Shown here: piece by piece, positions 10,097 to 20,609 of the stretch
Position numbering within the stretch: the stretch's first letter is position 1
How the letters are laid out: each line of letters starts with the position of its first letter
Assembly: GCA_009760855.2 (NCBI GenBank)
Contig: WPIO01000123.1
Coordinates: forward strand, 684,001-744,000
Source: Cristatella mucedo
Lineage: Eukaryota; Bryozoa; Phylactolaemata; Cristatellidae
DNA length: 60,000 bases
Direction of reading: 5' to 3'
Made by a program: the position numbers and the translations under genes
Notes under the pieces: generated by a model
The model's input: the letters and a program-made list of their open reading frames with translations, nothing else
What the model was told of the DNA's origin: nothing
Databases searched by the model: none

Positions 10097-10131
10097 TTAA
10101 TTTAATTAAAACAAAATAACATTACATGGAA

Positions 10132-10522
10132 ATGGGTATTGAAACGAGGAGTAGGGATTGCCTTAATGAAGTTTAAGGTCAACAGTATTCAAATTTTAAG
10201 ATTTGTTCATATCCTATGGGTAGAATTGAAGACATTAGATCAACATTACTAAACGCTGGTAAACTAGTTATTGAATACAAGGCTTTAAGAATCAATCACT
10301 CTGAACCAGAGATTGCAAACATATTTACTAAAAATTAGAGATGGGTCAATCTTTGAAGAGTTTCTCAATGACTTAAAAATATAAAAAATTAATAAAATTA
10401 AATCAGAAGCTTACTCTAAAAAAATAGAACTAACAAAACAAATAAAACAAGAAATAGATCAAGGAAAAGACTTCGAACCTCCAGAAGAGTTGATTGAAGA
10501 GACTATGGATTGGTGGATTTAA
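10132..10522 (+). pseudogene. MGIETRS-type conserved protein, broken (P-B)
   Basis: Begins MGIETRSRDCLNEV, then NFKICSYPMGRIEDIRSTLLNA, and ends with a Glu/Asp-rich helix and MDWWI. A stop near 10173, a frameshift near 10335 and a stop near 10382 disable it. Homologues are at 38881-38494 and 58422-58810. About 128 residues, no family recognised. In P-A the 5.2-kb cassette sits immediately downstream of this gene. Confidence 0.5.
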
Positions 10523-10552
10523 AAAAAATATTTACAAATATATAGAAATAAA

Positions 10553-10951
10553 ATGCCAGATTTGAGAAAAGATTTTGCTGTTAAACAATATGAAGAGACT
10601 GTTCAGTTTAATAAAAACATTAGATCTTGTCTAATAAATTTAACAAGAGCTTAATATGCACTTAAATATATAAATATAGTAATACCATTAGGAGTAACTA
10701 TTTCAAGTACTTATTTTCAAGTATTACCAACTATTAGTCATGTAGTAACTGTCTTTCCAGCTCTATCTGTAATGTTTGTTTCAGTTGACGGTGTACTAAC
10801 AGAAATAGACAAACGTAAAAGAAATGCTTTAAGTTATAACTATGAAAATATCTCAAAGATTACTAATGCATTATCCAATGATGAGATTACAAATGAAGAG
10901 TTTGAAGGACTTGAACTAGGTAACTCACAATCTGAAATTAATCTTGGCTAA
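10553..10951 (+). pseudogene. Small membrane protein, MPDLRK type, one stop (P-B)
   Basis: Start after atatatagaaataaaATG. 132 codons with one stop near 10653. Two hydrophobic stretches (INIVIPLGVTISSTY and VVTVFPALSVMFVSV) predict a double-spanning membrane protein, followed by a charged cytosolic-type tail. It is convergent with the integrase and overlaps its stop by about 14 bp. P-C copy 58841-59237; P-A copy truncated by a deletion. Confidence 0.5.
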
Positions 10952-11816
10952 CAACTTGTAACTCCTCTCTAACAAAACTTCTCCTAATATCATTTACGAA
11001 AAATCTAACCGGTTGTTTTTTCAATACCATTATTCTAACAATACTATGTTTTGTTAAACTCCATATCGCATCTGTAGCTCTTCTTCTTTTCTCATCTTCT
11101 CCTTCACCAGGTTCTAGTAAATAGCTAACAGTTGTTCCAAGTTCTAATAATTTTTCTTGTTCTCCAACTTTTCTATGATATTTTGGTATACTCAGTTTTA
11201 CCTTTTCTTTTTTTATCGCCTTTGCAGGTTCTCCGCCAATCATTCTTGTAACACTATTATTTAGATATTCAATAATCTTTGGTAGATTATCAATCCACTC
11301 TCGATTTCTATTATAGTCTCCTTTATTAATGTTTTCTAATTCCTTCTCATATTGCGCAATGAATGCTCTCTCAGCAACTGTTCTATTCATTCTTTCAACT
11401 AATGCAACACTCTTTTTAGTAGTACCTTCAATTATTTGTGTTTCATGTTTTTTCATGTCTTTAGCAAACTCACCTTTAAACTCTGACCCAGGATCTTCAG
11501 TCATTTTCTTTGGCCACTTCAAAGGACCTTTACTGTAGATATCTATTATTGCTTTTGTCACTTCTTTAGAAGACTTTGTTTTAAGAGGTCTTGATTCTTT
11601 ATATCTACTAGCAACATCAATAACACTCAAAGCATATTTATTTCCAGAATCATTAGGCATGTATAAAATGTCTGCTTAATGATTTTCATTCGGTTCAACA
11701 ATTTTAAAGAACCCTTTTGGAATTACTTTTGGTCTTGGTTTGAATACTTGGCTTATATCTGAGTTAGGATAGAATTTACCTTCTTTTTTTCTTTTATTTA
11801 GAGTTAAGAATGACAT
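10938..11816 (-). pseudogene. Polinton DDE integrase with one nonsense codon (P-B)
   Basis: Frame from ATG 11816; a stop near 11676 splits it, leaving a 240-codon open part (11660-10938). Core residues are present: Asp in VIDVASRY, Asp in the DPGSEFKGEF block, Glu in LVERMNR. The C-terminal part has a basic patch (EKRRRATD) and a small beta-type end, typical of Polinton integrases. It would insert element DNA with 6-bp duplications. Divergent from the zinc-finger gene at 11827. Confidence 0.85.
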
Positions 11817-11826
11817 TCTATAGAGA
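11817..11826. promoter_or_regulatory. Ten-base bidirectional start region with TCTATAGA palindrome
   Basis: Between the integrase ATG (minus, 11816) and the equivalent start of the zinc-finger gene (plus, 11827) only ten bases remain. They contain TCTATAGA, a palindrome that gives TATAGA directly before each start. The same arrangement with a mutated palindrome occurs in P-A at 3849-3858. Inferred shared leaderless promoter. Confidence 0.4.
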
Positions 11827-12285
11827 ATCGAAACATTTTGTAATACATGCTTAAACACATTTAATGTACTTGAATACCTTGAAACAGGTCATCCACATCG
11901 TAAACCAAAAATAAAAAAAACAAAACAGGAATACGAAATACGCTGCTGCATCTGTGATAAAGATATGAATGAAACTGAATTTGATTCTAGCCTTTTTTGT
12001 AATAACTATTGTATAATCTGCTCGTACTGTAGCATTAGTTCTAATTATTATAAAAAAGAAAAACCAACTAAACTATACTCACTGGTTAAGAAACACTTAA
12101 AAAAACAATGTTGTTCTACTTCTTTACATAATTGTATAGATCATGAAGCCATCTGTTGCATTTCTAAATTATTTCCGGTAGTTAAAGGTAAGCACAAAGC
12201 GACAAAGGTAAAAGGATTAATAGTTTTAATAGTTCATTTATACTTTTCAGGTGGGTACATAACTAACCATAATGTTTACCTTTAG
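11827..12285 (+). pseudogene. Cysteine-rich zinc-finger-like protein, start lost (P-B)
   Basis: The codon equivalent to the P-A start is ATC here, so translation would begin only at 11965. The sequence keeps FCNTC, a His-rich spacer, RCCICDK and further cysteines (FCNNYC, CSYC, QCCSTS, CCIS), then a short hydrophobic end. Multiple CxxC pairs suggest zinc binding. Stop at 12283-12285 overlaps the convergent fibre-associated ORF. Confidence 0.45.
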
Positions 12286-12530
12286 TTTTCCTGTGCTATC
12301 AACGAAGTAATACTCTGTCGGTAATACTTTAATTTAACACCCGTTGAAGAAGTGTTTATAGCTCTTACATCACCTGATACTACAGATGTATCAGTATTAG
12401 GTCTTAGGAACACACAATTAGATGCTCCAACAACCATAACATTTATTATCATTATAGGTGGAGCAGTTTTGTTTGTCCATGAATAAGGTGTTGATAGATT
12501 TAATATTGAATTTAATGCTTTAGGGTCCAT
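12282..12530 (-). CDS. Fibre-associated small protein (P-B)
   Basis: 82 codons starting MDPKALNS, with SWTNKTAPPIMI, a hydrophobic NVMVVG block, then VSGDVRAINTSSTGVK. Its end is probably frameshifted, since P-A shows a different C-terminal block ending VSYVP. It lies just downstream of the fibre gene and could be its tip domain split off or a chaperone. No family recognised. Confidence 0.4.
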   Translation of the reverse strand: MDPKALNSILNLSTPYSWTNKTAPPIMIINVMVVGASNCVFLRPNTDTSVVSGDVRAINTSSTGVKLKYYRQSITSLIAQEN

Positions 12531-12550
12531 TGAGATTGAGATTACTTTTG

Positions 12551-13087
12551 TTATTTTTTAAGTGTTTTATCTACGTAATTCTTTGTAGCAACGTCAGATG
12601 GATTAATAGGCTCTGCAACATTAGTTATTGAATATCCATCCATATTGATATTTGTTATTGAAGGAAATGCTTTCAATAATACATCTCTTTTCATTCCTCC
12701 ATAAGTAACACAAAAATCATCGTTTAGTACTACTGGATTAGTATTACCAGAATTCCAATAAGTAGATGTTATAGCTTTTCCAGTCATGTCTAAATCTCGT
12801 AACATTGTATCTCCAGTCTTCTTAACATAATTATTTGCTTGACTAATATTTACACCGTCAGTGGGGTAAACACCTGCTCCTAGATTTGTAATACGTTTAC
12901 CATTAAGATTCATTGTTATTCCTGTAATAACGACAAAGTTAGCGTCAGCATAGGCCTTTGTAACAGCGTCATAGTCGTTAACGGGGTCAGCTAAGTTTAT
13001 AATCCTATTTCCATTTGCATCAAGATCAGAAAGAATGAATCCATTATTCTTCGATACATAGTCCTCGCTGTGAAACTTTTTGTTCAT
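12551..13087 (-). CDS. Phage tail-fibre-like repeat protein (P-B fibre 4)
   Basis: 178 codons; TATATAG directly before the ATG. Repeats of xxNGKRITNLGAxVxPxDGVN and DAVTKAYAD / DVATKNYVD type occur at roughly residues 20-45, 55-85 and 150-178. This is the pattern of phage tail-fibre shafts. Overlaps the upstream unknown gene by 44 bp, as in P-A. Likely a receptor-binding fibre or shaft protein. Confidence 0.6.
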   Translation of the reverse strand: MNKKFHSEDYVSKNNGFILSDLDANGNRIINLADPVNDYDAVTKAYADANFVVITGITMNLNGKRITNLGAGVYPTDGVNISQANNYVKKTGDTMLRDLDMTGKAITSTYWNSGNTNPVVLNDDFCVTYGGMKRDVLLKAFPSITNINMDGYSITNVAEPINPSDVATKNYVDKTLKK

Positions 13088-13905
13088 CTATATAATTATG
13101 TATTAATATTTTAGATCTCTTTAACACTTCCGTTACAAGTAGAATAATTCTTAAAAATCTAAGCGGATCTTCTTCTTCAACTACTTGTATCTCTACTTTT
13201 CTAATGTAATATTTGATGTCATAACCGAAGTTTTTTTTATTGTTAAAACGACCATATTTAGAAATTATATCAAATTCAAATTCAAAGTACTTCTCATCTT
13301 TCAGTAAAAACATAAAAAGAGGTTCGCGTATTGGTATATCAAATTTATAAGTTGTTGGAATTCTAACTGTTCCTGTAGCAACATAGTATTTAGGTATATC
13401 ATAGCAATTCAAACCTGGAATAAGTATTTCAAATTCATTATAAAAACATCTACTAAGCTTTAAGACGTGTCAACCAAGTAAGAACTGTGCAATATATTGT
13501 TTTGGAATTAAGTCTTCAACTATAGTTCTAGAATATAAACATTTTATTTTTTTTAGAGTTTTCTTATCTTGATCAATAATACCATCTGGAGAATAGCCAT
13601 ACACTCCATCACTAGTAAAACATTAATTTGAATTCTCAATACTTCTATTCAACTTCATTTCTAAAGATTTAGCTGCTATTGGCTCGAATACTTTTCCAAA
13701 CATCATCTGAGGAAATCTTAAAGATTAGGAGTTGGCAATATATTTTTTTAGTTTTCTATTTGAAATTAGTTCAATGTCACAATCAATTTGAGAACCAAAT
13801 ACCATATCGTCACCTAAAACTTAATACACTTCCGACCCTCCAATATTTAGCTTCATAGACTTTTTCCACTCATCAGACCCCTGTATTAAATTTGTTATAT
13901 TTCTT
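13044..13905 (-). pseudogene. Unknown structural-region gene, decayed (P-B)
   Basis: Translatable in one frame over ~285 residues only across several stops (near 13820, 13730, 13623 and 13470). The last 122 codons (13412-13044) are open. Blocks KLNIGGSEVY, DCDIELISNRKLKKYI, RFPQMMF and a C-terminal IKYYIRKVEIQVV are shared with P-A. No start codon near the upstream capsid stop is obvious; an internal Met at about residue 18 is possible. No domain recognised. Confidence 0.4.
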
Positions 13906-15225
13906 AAATATCTAATGGATTGTAAAGAGACCTTCCTCTATCACAAAGAAATGGAGTTCCATTTCCACTAAATGTTAATTCCAAAGTGTTCTCACAGATA
14001 GTTATATAATGAATCACAACCGTAGGTGTAGCAGCAGCTGTAATTTCTGGTTGTGCTGCTATATTTCCAGCAGCAGGAACAGCAGCAGTAACACCGGGTA
14101 TTGTAGAATTAAATTCAATAGTTATATCAAGTTTTGTTCCTGATCTAAGAGGTTGATCATTATATTGTAGATCGATAACATGAATAGGATAAAGAGTCAA
14201 CCATTCTGGAAAGGTAACACCAACAGGCACATTTAGTTCATTTGATCCGAGGAACTGTTTCCTAAATGTAGTAAAATCAAGATAAGGAGTTGAACATTTT
14301 GCGTCTTTTAGATAGCTGCTTCTTAGAAACGCTGGATATTGTTTTGTGCCATTAGCAGTTGCTGAGACACCTTTAATATCACAATGATTGAAAGTTGCAA
14401 GGTTTCCAGTGTAGCTATTATATTTATTTTGGTATTAAGCTGCAACGATCAACCATCTAACTTTATCAAGTTCATTTTGTCTAGTTATTGTCTTTGTATA
14501 TTTAAGATTTGAATTGTAACTTGTTATACTAACTTGTTCATGCCACCTAACTCTATAGTTTAGCCTAAGTTTCTTTGCCCTTTCACTCGTAATTACAGCA
14601 AGTGATGTTTGAATGCTCATTTTAGGATTTAAACATGGAACAAATAGTCTCATTTTTGTCATATTAATTTTAAATGCGTTCCAAAGACCATTTCCAGCAG
14701 CGTTAGCAGTTGTTCTAGCGGGAATTACATTAACATTATTATCAGCAGCAGTACCACTTACCCCCGTCATAATAGCGTATCCTTCTTCCATCCTGTGGCA
14801 GGTCCTTCAGTTCTGTTATACTCATTTGGATAACATAGAAGCCCCATAATTGTTGAAACGGTTCCTTTATTTTGTGACACACTTTCAACCTCTTCAGCAC
14901 CAAGCCTAATCCTCATTGTATTAAACATCCAAGCTCCAGCGTTGTTAACTAATCCTGCTGCAAGGTTACGATTGGGTGGTAGATAATCACCACCTAAAGT
15001 TGTTTGGACAAGAAACTGTCCTTCTAGTTGGATGTAGCCATCTGACAAAACATAACACATTTGTTGTTTTGCTGGAATATTGAATGTTATAATTTTATCA
15101 ACAGTAGAATTAGTTTCACTTCCGTTAGATTGGTAAAACTCTCTGTACTGATAATCATTGATTTTATAATCAGGGAAATCAGGATCTTCAAGTTCAAGTA
15201 TAGTGCTAATATTCGCGCTCGCCAT
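13904..15225 (-). pseudogene. Probable major capsid protein (double jelly-roll type), broken (P-B)
   Basis: About 440 residues from ATG 15225 (start after cttatatagagaaagaATG), with a frameshift near 14780 and a stop at 14435. The N-terminal third has a beta-rich layout with VNNAGAWMFNTMRIRLG and TVSTIMGLLCYPNEY. By position and pattern this resembles the conserved block of Polinton capsids (F54H12.2-like proteins). The call rests on that pattern, the size and the position beside penton-like and fibre genes; a structure prediction would decide. P-A keeps only its 3' end. Confidence 0.6.
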
Positions 15226-15252
15226 TCTTTCTCTATATAAGAAACTAAAAAT

Positions 15253-15837
15253 TTATTTAGTTTGAATATATAAACCAGCTCCAATCTTTTTCTTTATACT
15301 TTCACCATAACTATCAGGTCTTGTTCTCTCTCCAGTAGGTATAATTGATTTTATTGCTTTCTCAACTTCTTTATATGTTTTTGGATCATTTTCTTTAAGA
15401 GCTTCTGAATCGTCTTCTACTTCTTCTATTTTTACTTTTCTACCTTTTTTAGTTTTTGGTTTAAGTTTCTCAAGCATTGCACGTTTAATCTCTAGATCCA
15501 TTTCTTTCATCTTTCTATCATAATCTTCTACTTTGTTTCGTTTCTCAATTTCATACTCTTGTTCTTTCTTTCTTCTTTCTTCTTGAAGTTTATCATCCAT
15601 CTCTCTTCGTTTATTAGCGTATTCTTGATCTATCTTTTCTTTTTTTGTTTGTAGTTCAGTAATTTTCCTTGCTTGATGCATTTCAATTCCTTTATTAGCA
15701 ATGTTCATGCTTAGACCAGTTAATCCGGTTAAAACAGGTGTTACTTTACTAACTCCATCAAGTACTTTATCTAAAACTCCAGACCCATGGTACATTCCTC
15801 TTATATTTCCATGACCATTCCTTATATAACTCCCCAT
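15253..15837 (-). CDS. Gly-rich/coiled-coil minor virion protein (P-B)
   Basis: 194 codons, open. Residues 1-20 are Gly/His-rich; 20-50 form a weakly hydrophobic segment (LTGLTGLSMNIANKG). Residues 55-125 are an uninterrupted Lys/Glu-rich heptad region, a long coiled coil, followed by a basic KTKKGRKVK patch and a C-terminal tail. Position between capsid and penton-like genes suggests an internal cement or core-linking protein like adenovirus pVI or pX in role, though no homology is claimed. Confidence 0.55.
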   Translation of the reverse strand: MGSYIRNGHGNIRGMYHGSGVLDKVLDGVSKVTPVLTGLTGLSMNIANKGIEMHQARKITELQTKKEKIDQEYANKRREMDDKLQEERRKKEQEYEIEKRNKVEDYDRKMKEMDLEIKRAMLEKLKPKTKKGRKVKIEEVEDDSEALKENDPKTYKEVEKAIKSIIPTGERTRPDSYGESIKKKIGAGLYIQTK

Positions 15838-15846
15838 TCCTCTATA

Positions 15847-16705
15847 CTACTTTGAAATTTCTATTGTAGCTATAACATCTTTTATTACATTGAGTCTATT
15901 TCCATTTTGATCTGTTAAAGTAATCATAAAACTACTCAAGGATTCTATATCACCCTTTGTCGGTAGATACATTATGTTTGGAATATGTAAATCAACTTTC
16001 TCACCTGCTGAAATATCTCTTGTATCAATTGTATATAAAGATCTTGATTGTTCTAAAACCCCTTTTCTTCTCTCTATATAATTAAGTTCTGGATTAACTA
16101 AGTCACAATCAACACTGATCCATTCAATGTCATTGAAATTAGAGGATTTCATTTTATTCCATGCTGTGTAAGTTCCGGCGAAGTAATGTGATTTTTCATC
16201 TTTCTTATCGTCTTCTCTTCCATCACTATAATCATAATCAGGGCATATGTTCCTTGTTCCTTTGTATTAAAACCAAGTATATCTCCAATGTAATTATTAA
16301 CACCAGATATATCACTTACTAAAACAAACATACTCACCCACTACTTTCATAACTATTTTATCACCATCACCAACACTAAAAAAAATTTCAGTACTATCTC
16401 TCCGTGAAGGAGTGTAAAGTGATGCAGCACTAGCTAATCCTCTATTTAACGCCACAACAAGTCTAGTAGTATCGTAGTAACCCGGAGGAACAGAAATGGA
16501 AAAGCTACTAGCAATTGTAGGATTAGTTTTAAACCAAAACATATCGTTTTCAAAAGCTACAATTTTTACAATGCTTTTATATGTGTAAGTAAATTCTATT
16601 CTTCGTAAACCAACTTTTTTATACCCAGATTTAGGGCCAAAGCATTATCAATGCGTAATTATTTTTATAATCTATATCGGAAGCTCCTGTTAACCTAATC
16701 TTCAT
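15847..16705 (-). pseudogene. Penton-like protein, copy 2, decayed (P-B)
   Basis: Starts with the same MKIRLTG-type N-terminus as copy 1 and ends with WISVDCDLVNPELNYI, GEKVDLHIPN and LTDQNGNRLN, then DVIATIEI. Three or more frame breaks (16560-16640, 16320, 16150). Tandem paralogue of 17688-16695. The C-terminal block resembles the closing strand pattern of single jelly-roll penton-like proteins of Polintons. Confidence 0.5.
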
Positions 16706-17688
16706 TTTCTATATTTATTTTAATTTTTTCTTTGCTATTTTCTATACTTGTTTTATTTTTTTCTATACTATTTTCTATACTTGTTTTACCTTTTCTAATA
16801 ACTATTGTAGATATAACATCTGTAATTGTATTAATCCTATTCCCCTTTTGATCTGTTAATGTAAGTCTATAGCCACACAATAGCGATATATCACCACTCG
16901 TAGGTAAGTACATTACATTTGGAATATGTAAATCAACTTTTATCATCGGCGTCGATGATATATAGAGATCCTGACTGTTCTGAAAACCCTTTTCTTTTCT
17001 CTATATAATTAAGTTCTGGATTAACTAAGTCACAATCAACACTTATCCATTTTAAACCGCTGTTATCAGGTTGAATCATTTTATTCCATGCTTTATAAAT
17101 TCCAGCAAAATACATAGCTTTTTCTACCGCTTCATATACAGTTCCTCCAACCATGTCTCGGTCAAACGTTCCTTGTTCGTTTGAGTTAAAACGTAACGTA
17201 TCTCCAATACTAAAAAAATCAGCCTTTTTTGTAATAAGAGAGTTTGCTCCAAGGAAGACAACACTATCACCAGCTACTTGCATAGCTATCTTATCATCTG
17301 TATCAACACTTAACCTTATTCCATTTCCAGATCTTTCACTATATAACGCCGATGTTGTAGAATCTTTTTTTATCTTAGCTCCTAAAGCTGCGTTTAAAGC
17401 AAGAACGATTTTGTTAGTGTCGTAGGTCCCTGAAGTTTTAGGAGTACCATTTGTTTCTTTTCCAAAATCAATTTCAATAAATTGAAGCTCACCAACATCT
17501 CCAAGAGAAAACTTAAACCAAAGTCTGTCATTTACACCCCTAAAGACATTTGATATAGCTCTATTTACATATGTAAACTCTACCCATCTTAAACCAATTT
17601 CATTGTATCCAGAATTTTCTCCAAAAATAATTGGAGGATATAACGTTTTATGGTCTGAAGAAGATGTACCTGTTAATCGTATCGCCAT
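16695..17688 (-). pseudogene. Penton-like protein, copy 1, one frameshift (P-B)
   Basis: Start after atataataggaaaATG. 251 open codons, then a frameshift near 16945, then another 80 codons. N-terminal half: KTLYPPIIF, GLRWVEFTYVNRAISNVF; middle with beta-type repeats; C-terminal VDCDLVNPELNYIEKRKG, then VDLHIPNVMYLP. The end carries a low-complexity KTSIEN repeat (three units) not seen in copy 2. Probably a single jelly-roll vertex (penton) protein, by analogy with Polinton gene order. Confidence 0.5.
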
Positions 17689-17697
17689 TTTCCTATA

Positions 17698-18531
17698 TTA
17701 TATTTCAACAATTTCTATAACAACAGCAATTTGTTCACCACCAAAATCTAACAACTTCAAGTTTTGATCAGTCATTTTAATAGTTATATCACTAATAATT
17801 TCAGTAGAAACATTGTGGTATTCAGGAGTATTTGGTTCGTAAACCATTGTATCCCATGGATAAAAGTCAAATCCAAACTTCTTAAAGCTTGAGTTTCAAT
17901 TCCATTTATATAACTTGTACCTGGAGCAACTAAATTACAATTCACAAGAACAAGTTTTACATCTGCAAAACTCACCTGCTCTGCTGAATAAAACTTTTTA
18001 TTTGGAGTACGAATATCTGGTGTAATATTTGGATATGTCTCTGAAAACTTACTATCAGTTGTTTAAGCAGGTTTAGTAAAACCAAGCACTTTAGAAATAG
18101 AAGATTTACTTGCAATAAAACTCCACCCAACAGGCATAGTAATCCACGAGTGTTCTGTACCAGTTGTTGACCCTGTTTGAGCAATATAATTATTAATTCT
18201 ATCAACAATACCTATGTTTAAGTCATCACTATTAACAGTATAAATTTCTGGTTCTATAGTTACAGTTTGTTCAGAACCACCAGCACTTCTATTAACAAAA
18301 GTATTATTAGAAGTAGTAATATTTTTTTATGGAATTGATTCCTACAAACTTCTTAAAACAAACTTTTAAGTTTTTATTTCTCAATGAAATAGGGTTGTTA
18401 ATATGTAGACTAAGTGGATTAGAATTTCCAATAATATTGAACACATACCCTTCTTTACTTGCTTGTCTACTTTTTCTAATAACTTCAGCATTCTTAAGTA
18501 TTTCTTTTGCAACACCTAAAAGATCACTCAT
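17698..18531 (-). pseudogene. Penton-like protein, copy 3, frameshifted (P-B)
   Basis: Start after ttaatatatagcaaATG. N-terminal 70 residues (MSDLLGVAKEILKNAEVIRK...) differ from copies 1 and 2. The middle (IGIVDRINNYI) and C-terminal VLVNCNLVAPGTSYING and ITIKMTDQN blocks align with them. Breaks near 18320 (poly-A run), a stop at 18064 and one near 17890. Together the three form a tandem, diverged family, perhaps different vertex or portal-side proteins. Confidence 0.45.
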
Positions 18532-18534
18532 TTG

Positions 18535-19794
18535 CTATATATTAAATAATAAATTATTTATTTTTGCAACGTAAGACTTTGGTGCTTTCCTAGATCTAGC
18601 TAAATAATCTACAGCAGCACTTATTGAATTCACAACTCCTTTATTTCCAGCTGCAAGCTCTCTCAACCATAAATCAATTTTATTAAATACTTTATCATTC
18701 TTAATAAACAATGGAACAACTTCTAATCCTTCTCCTTTTCTTATTCGACAACTATCAGCGTATAATTCTAAAGTATAATCAAAAATTGCTTGTTCTTTTA
18801 TAGTTAATTTTTTATTTTTCAATCCAATGATAATATTATAAAGTCTTTCAATAATATTATCATTATTAATTCCTTTTATAAGTTCTTTTGTTGACTTTTT
18901 CATTCTACCAACAGATTTTGTTTCAGTAATTTTGATTAAGTTTTCTCTAATTTCAGATGCTTTTGTTGAAAATTTAATGTCAGAAAAAGGATCATTATCA
19001 ATGTTTGAGTTAACAGGTTCTGTAGTAACTTCTGTATCAGCTTCTGCACCACTTTCTTCAGTAGTTTCTATAGGAGCTTTCCTTTTTATTCCTCTTTCAC
19101 CTGAGTTTACTGGTTCTGTAATACTTGATAAAGGATCTTTACTTTTTTTTCCTTTTTTCTTTGGTTTTTCAATAGAAGTTGTGAGCTCGGTTTTACTAGG
19201 TTCTACAACACTTATAGATTTATCTGTAACACTTAAATCAGATTCTGTAATAGGTTCTATAACACTTACAGTTGGTAAAGCAGTTTTTGGTTGCCTACCT
19301 CTTTTCTTTGGAGTACTTGCATCAGTTTCTATAACACTTTCAGTTGGTAAAGCAGTTTTTCTTTTCCTACCTCTTTTCTTTGGTTCTTCAACTTCTTTTA
19401 TAGATCCTTTCCTAATTATTGGAGTACCTGTAGATGGATTAACATTAAAACCTTCCGCTACTGTTTTTTGAGCACCATCAAGAATTCCTCTTATTTCTGG
19501 ATTAGCTGCATGAGTCTTTGCTTGATTTATTCTGTTAATTGCTTTTTTAGGTTTACCAGATTTAATATCAGCAATTGCTTTCCCCAAAACCAAAGAAACA
19601 TCTTGAGGTTTAGGTTGTATTGCCTTTTCAATTAGTTTATTAGTCTCCATTTGAATTGCAAGTTTAGGTCTCATTACTCCAAGTTTATTAAAATCAGTCT
19701 CGCCTAAATCATTTTTTGAATGCTCAAGAGCATGCTCATTTAGTTTATGTTCTATCTGATCTCTAGCAGCAATATCGGCTTCTATCCTTGCCAT
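18535..19794 (-). CDS. AT-hook-rich DNA-binding core-like protein (P-B)
   Basis: 419 codons, open. Residues 1-130 are helical and charged. From about 135 to 255 there are repeated KKRGRKRK, KKRGRQPK and KKKGKKSK patches, each followed by a TALPTESVIE-type linker: AT-hook-like DNA minor-groove binding units. The C-terminal 130 residues are helical (IIGLKNKKLTIKEQAIFDY). Likely condenses element DNA in the particle, in the role of adenovirus core proteins. The linker-plus-hook unit is repeated, so this region grows by duplication. Confidence 0.6.
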   Translation of the reverse strand: MARIEADIAARDQIEHKLNEHALEHSKNDLGETDFNKLGVMRPKLAIQMETNKLIEKAIQPKPQDVSLVLGKAIADIKSGKPKKAINRINQAKTHAANPEIRGILDGAQKTVAEGFNVNPSTGTPIIRKGSIKEVEEPKKRGRKRKTALPTESVIETDASTPKKRGRQPKTALPTVSVIEPITESDLSVTDKSISVVEPSKTELTTSIEKPKKKGKKSKDPLSSITEPVNSGERGIKRKAPIETTEESGAEADTEVTTEPVNSNIDNDPFSDIKFSTKASEIRENLIKITETKSVGRMKKSTKELIKGINNDNIIERLYNIIIGLKNKKLTIKEQAIFDYTLELYADSCRIRKGEGLEVVPLFIKNDKVFNKIDLWLRELAAGNKGVVNSISAAVDYLARSRKAPKSYVAKINNLLFNI

Positions 19795-19826
19795 TTCTTG
19801 ACCATTGTTAAGTATGGTTGCTACAT

Positions 19827-19928
19827 TTAACTTTTCAAATTACTATATAAGTTTTCTAAATAAAGAGCTTCTTGAACTTTAAGTTCATATTTTCTATTTT
19901 TACTTTGATACAACTTTCCTTTAATCAT
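19827..19928 (-). CDS. Tiny basic ORF between ATPase and core gene (P-B)
   Basis: 33 codons beginning MIKGKLYQSKNRKYELK, in the gap between the ATPase stop (19939) and the core gene start. An aataggaaaggaATG precedes it, similar to the element's start motif. Basic and helix-prone. No homologue can be seen in P-A or P-C because those regions are absent. Could be chance. Confidence 0.25.
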   Translation of the reverse strand: MIKGKLYQSKNRKYELKVQEALYLENLYSNLKS

Positions 19929-19938
19929 TCCTTTCCTA

Positions 19939-20609
19939 TTAACTATTGAAAATAGTTATTAGTTGTTTTCCTTCTTCATCAACAGACCAAAATCGTCCTC
20001 TTCTTTCAGTCTTAGTTTGATCTATAACATAATAACCAAATTCTTCCCTTGTACAAGAATCGACCCAAACTTTAAATTGCTTTACATCTTAGTCACCAAC
20101 ATATGAACGACGTATATATTCTATATCGTTATTGTTTTGTTTGGATATTATTATAAAGTTTACTTTGTTTCTTATAGTTCTTTTAGGAACATTTGTAAAT
20201 CCTCGAGAAAGGTAAAACACATTCATTTTTTTATGTCTTCCTCTAGTAAAATAATCAGATATACTACTTTGATCTTCATTTATAACATCATCTAACATGA
20301 CAACATTTCTACATTTCTTATATGAATCAACATCTGGGATTTCATCTGCTCCACCAACCCAAACAAATGCGGGTTCTCTTTTGTCATACTTATAAATCCA
20401 CGATACATAGGTTGATCTAAACTTGTTGCAATAATAGTACAAGCATCATACTTCAATTTTAATGAAAATATCCAATTCATTATTAATTGTGTCTTACCAC
20501 AACCACTAGGACCTAAAACTAATGCTCTAATAGGTATTTTAGGTAATGGTTCTTCATGACCTGTAGCAGTATCCTGTCCAAAGTCATAAGGCTTAACTTT
20601 CAAAGACAT
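19939..20609 (-). pseudogene. DNA-packaging ATPase (FtsK/HerA, A32-like), broken (P-B)
   Basis: Walker A GPSGCGKT near 20510, a Walker B-type VVMLDDV near 20295, and a YLSRGFTNVPKRTIRNK block (sensor/arginine region) near 20200. A frameshift near 20390 and a stop at 20091 separate the parts; the last ~48 codons run on to 19941. About 220 residues, normal for Polinton packaging ATPases, which pump element DNA into the capsid. Divergent from the protease gene, 29 bp between starts. Confidence 0.8.

Noticed and set aside
15780-15830. YHGSG in the coiled-coil protein as an adenain cleavage site
   Set aside because: The P4 residue is Tyr, not Met/Ile/Leu; too weak to call.
18932-19471. 179-codon frame on the plus strand
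   Set aside because: Antisense shadow of the repetitive AT-hook core gene.
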